From the NCBI GenBank assembly GCA_903907475.1, contig CAIVOB010000178.1, positions 1 to 18,887 of the forward strand: a stretch of DNA of 18,887 nt, written 5' to 3'. Shown piece after piece: positions 17,662-18,887 of the stretch. The translations under genes were made by a program, and so were the position numbers. Numbering within the stretch: position 1 is the first letter of the stretch; each line of letters starts with the position of its first letter. This stretch comes from Candidatus Omnitrophota bacterium. GTDB taxonomy: Bacteria > Omnitrophota > Gorgyraeia > Gygaellales > Profunditerraquicolaceae. The notes beneath the pieces are model-generated. The model was not told the origin of the DNA, searched no databases, and was given only the letters and a program-made list of their open reading frames with translations.

Positions 17662-17972
17662 TGCAAAAAATTAAGAAAAATGATATTGTGGTGATCACTA
17701 AAGGTAAAGACCGCGGCAAACAGGGTAAAGTAATTAATGTGATCGAAGATGGCAAGCGCGCTCTTGTGGAAGGATTGAATTTAGCTAAGAAACATAAGCG
17801 CCAAACCAGCCAAGATCAAAAGGGTGGAATTATTTCGATCGAAATGCCGGTCGCTATCGCTAATTTAATGGTTTTTTGTAAGCATTGTTCAAAACCTGCC
17901 CGTGTGGGAGCAGTGATTTTAAAAGACGGAACTAAAACAAGAGTTTGTAAAGCTTGTAAAGAGGCACTCTAA
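17661..17972 (+). CDS. rplX: 50S ribosomal protein L24, zinc-ribbon form
   Basis: L24 is an assembly initiator of the 50S subunit near the tunnel exit. The 103 residues are normal. The KOW motif is at about 8-30 (DIVVITKGKDRGKQGKVINV), followed by VEGLNLAKKHKRQTSQDQKGGIISIEMPVAIANLM. Four cysteines, C73, C76, C96 and C99, form two CxxC pairs that should bind zinc; E. coli L24 lacks them but several other bacterial phyla keep them. The start overlaps the rplN stop, with AGAGG inside rplN as SD. Confidence 0.97.
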   Translation: MQKIKKNDIVVITKGKDRGKQGKVINVIEDGKRALVEGLNLAKKHKRQTSQDQKGGIISIEMPVAIANLMVFCKHCSKPARVGAVILKDGTKTRVCKACKEAL

Positions 17973-17973
17973 A

Positions 17974-18525
17974 ATGATACCCAGACTATTAGAAAAATAT
18001 CGCGCTGAAATCGCTCCGCAGTTAATGAGTGAATTTAAAATTAAAAATAAAATGGCCGTGCCTTCTGTGAGTAAAATTGTGGTTAATATGGGTATCGGCG
18101 AAGGAACACAAGATGTAAAGTTGTTAGAAAAATCCGTTGATGAATTAGGCCTCATCACCGGTCAGAAACCGATCGTGCGTAAAGCTAAAAAAGCGATTGC
18201 AAATTTTAAAGTTCGGCAAGGCCAGTCTGTAGGAGCGAAAGTCACTTTACGCCGCGCGATGATGTATGAGTTTATGGATCGTTTGTTAAATATTGCTTTA
18301 CCGAGGATTCGGGATTTTCGGGGTGTTTCTCGGGATGCTTTCGATCAGGGCTTTAATTATACTTTGGGTTTAAGTGAACAGATCTTTTTTCCGGAAATTG
18401 AGTATGATCGGATTACGCGCACACAGGGTATGGATATTACATTTGTAATTAAAAATGCCAAGAGTATTGAGCAGGCAAGAGCTTTGCTAAAATCTTTTGG
18501 GATGCCTTTTAAAGATAAGGAATAA
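17974..18525 (+). CDS. rplE: 50S ribosomal protein L5
   Basis: L5 binds 5S rRNA in the central protuberance and contacts the P-site tRNA. The 183 residues are typical (E. coli 179). [63 protein letters not shown] and the later [28 protein letters not shown] are diagnostic. GAGG at 17961-17964 inside rplX is the SD, and the gap to rplX is 1 nt. Confidence 0.99.
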   Translation: MIPRLLEKYRAEIAPQLMSEFKIKNKMAVPSVSKIVVNMGIGEGTQDVKLLEKSVDELGLITGQKPIVRKAKKAIANFKVRQGQSVGAKVTLRRAMMYEFMDRLLNIALPRIRDFRGVSRDAFDQGFNYTLGLSEQIFFPEIEYDRITRTQGMDITFVIKNAKSIEQARALLKSFGMPFKDKE

Positions 18526-18533
18526 AGAAAAAA

Positions 18534-18719
18534 ATGGCCAAAAATTCACAAATCGCAAGATGGAAAAGACCAGCAAAATTTTCAACGCGCAAATATAATC
18601 GTTGTTCGATTTGCGGCAGGGCAAACGGGTATTTAAGAAGGTTCCAGCTTTGTCGGATGTGTTTTCGGGAGTTAGTCTGGCAAGGGCTTATTCCGGGCGT
18701 GAAAAAAGCAAGCTGGTAA
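18534..18719 (+). CDS. rpsN: 30S ribosomal protein S14, type Z (zinc-binding)
   Basis: S14 is a 30S head protein needed for late assembly. The 61 residues and the CSIC-12-CRMC arrangement (C24, C27, C40, C43) mark the short zinc-binding form rather than the roughly 100-residue zinc-free form. The basic N-terminus [17 protein letters not shown] and the end [10 protein letters not shown] are typical. AAGGA in the end of rplE is the SD, at somewhat long spacing (12 nt). The position between L5 and S8 is standard for the spc operon. Confidence 0.98.
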   Translation: MAKNSQIARWKRPAKFSTRKYNRCSICGRANGYLRRFQLCRMCFRELVWQGLIPGVKKASW

Positions 18720-18732
18720 AAACGGGGGTCTC

Positions 18733-18887
18733 ATGTCAAGATCAGATTTAATCGCAGATATTTTTACAATTATCCGTAACGCCATTATGATCAAGCGGGA
18801 AACCGTGGATTTACCGTCTTCCAATAATATTAAGGCGATTATGGCGATTCTCAAAAAAAACGAATATATTGAAAATTTTAAATTAAT
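18733..18887 (+). CDS. rpsH: 30S ribosomal protein S8, 5' part
   Basis: S8 binds helix 21 of 16S rRNA and in E. coli represses the spc operon. Only the first 51 codons lie in the window; the gene runs off the right edge. MSRSDLIADIFTIIRNAIMIKRETVDLPSSNNIKAIMAILKKNEYI matches the S8 N-terminus (the ADxxTxIRNA helix, the P-S-S turn, and the helix ending in GYI-like KNEYI). A G-run GGGGGT at 18724-18729 serves as SD, 13 nt after rpsN. Confidence 0.95.
   Translation, partial: MSRSDLIADIFTIIRNAIMIKRETVDLPSSNNIKAIMAILKKNEYIENFKL

Noticed and set aside
1..18887. CRISPR, insertion sequence, prophage, toxin-antitoxin or novel defence system
   Set aside because: The window is fully occupied by conserved ribosomal and RNA polymerase genes with no long repeats, transposase or unassigned gene.

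Overview
The window is one dense stretch of the core transcription and translation gene set. Everything recognisable reads on the + strand, and I estimate the base composition by eye at 40-45% GC with A/T-rich spacers. The order is rplL-rpoB-rpoC-rpsL-rpsG-fusA-tuf-rpsJ-rplC-rplD-rplW-rplB-rpsS-rplV-rpsC-rplP-rpmC-rpsQ-rplN-rplX-rplE-rpsN-rpsH, with rpsH cut by the right edge. This is the end of the rplKAJL-rpoBC cluster joined directly to the str, S10 and spc clusters. I see no mobile element, CRISPR array, tRNA, rRNA or convincing intrinsic terminator.

The organism is a Gram-negative-type bacterium, most plausibly in or near the PVC superphylum; an uncultured Omnitrophota-like or Planctomycetota-related lineage is my best guess. 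Three things support this. EF-Tu has a divergent switch I segment of a kind I recall from Planctomycetota. The beta' subunit carries the large insert in the trigger loop (SI3) found in proteobacteria, PVC and related groups, while beta is short at 1134 residues. S14 and L24 both keep four-cysteine zinc sites. The phylum call is inference and needs a tree.

Layout: 1-118 is a leader before rplL with no recognisable gene. 119-496 is L7/L12. 497-607 is the longest gap inside the cluster and holds a small tandem repeat, a weak hairpin and a three-codon mini-ORF overlapping the rpoB start. 608-8043 is rpoBC. 8047-12318 is the str block (S12, S7, EF-G, EF-Tu). 12322-17009 is the S10 block (S10 to L29). 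17011-18887 is S17 followed by the start of the spc block (L14 to S8). Most junctions are 0-10 nt and four are TAATG overlaps, so the window probably behaves as one or a few long co-transcribed units with translational coupling. The only gaps long enough to hold control signals are rplL-rpoB (111 nt), rpsG-fusA (50 nt), fusA-tuf (37 nt) and rpsL-rpsG (33 nt).

Together the genes encode the two large RNA polymerase subunits, the two main elongation GTPases, the L7/L12 stalk protein that recruits those GTPases, and the early-assembly ribosomal proteins of both subunits. I found no sign of a new biological system here. The observations most worth a second look are the EF-Tu switch I variant, the rplL-rpoB spacer, the unusually distant Shine-Dalgarno of fusA, the altered L22 exit-tunnel tip, and the fused operon architecture.
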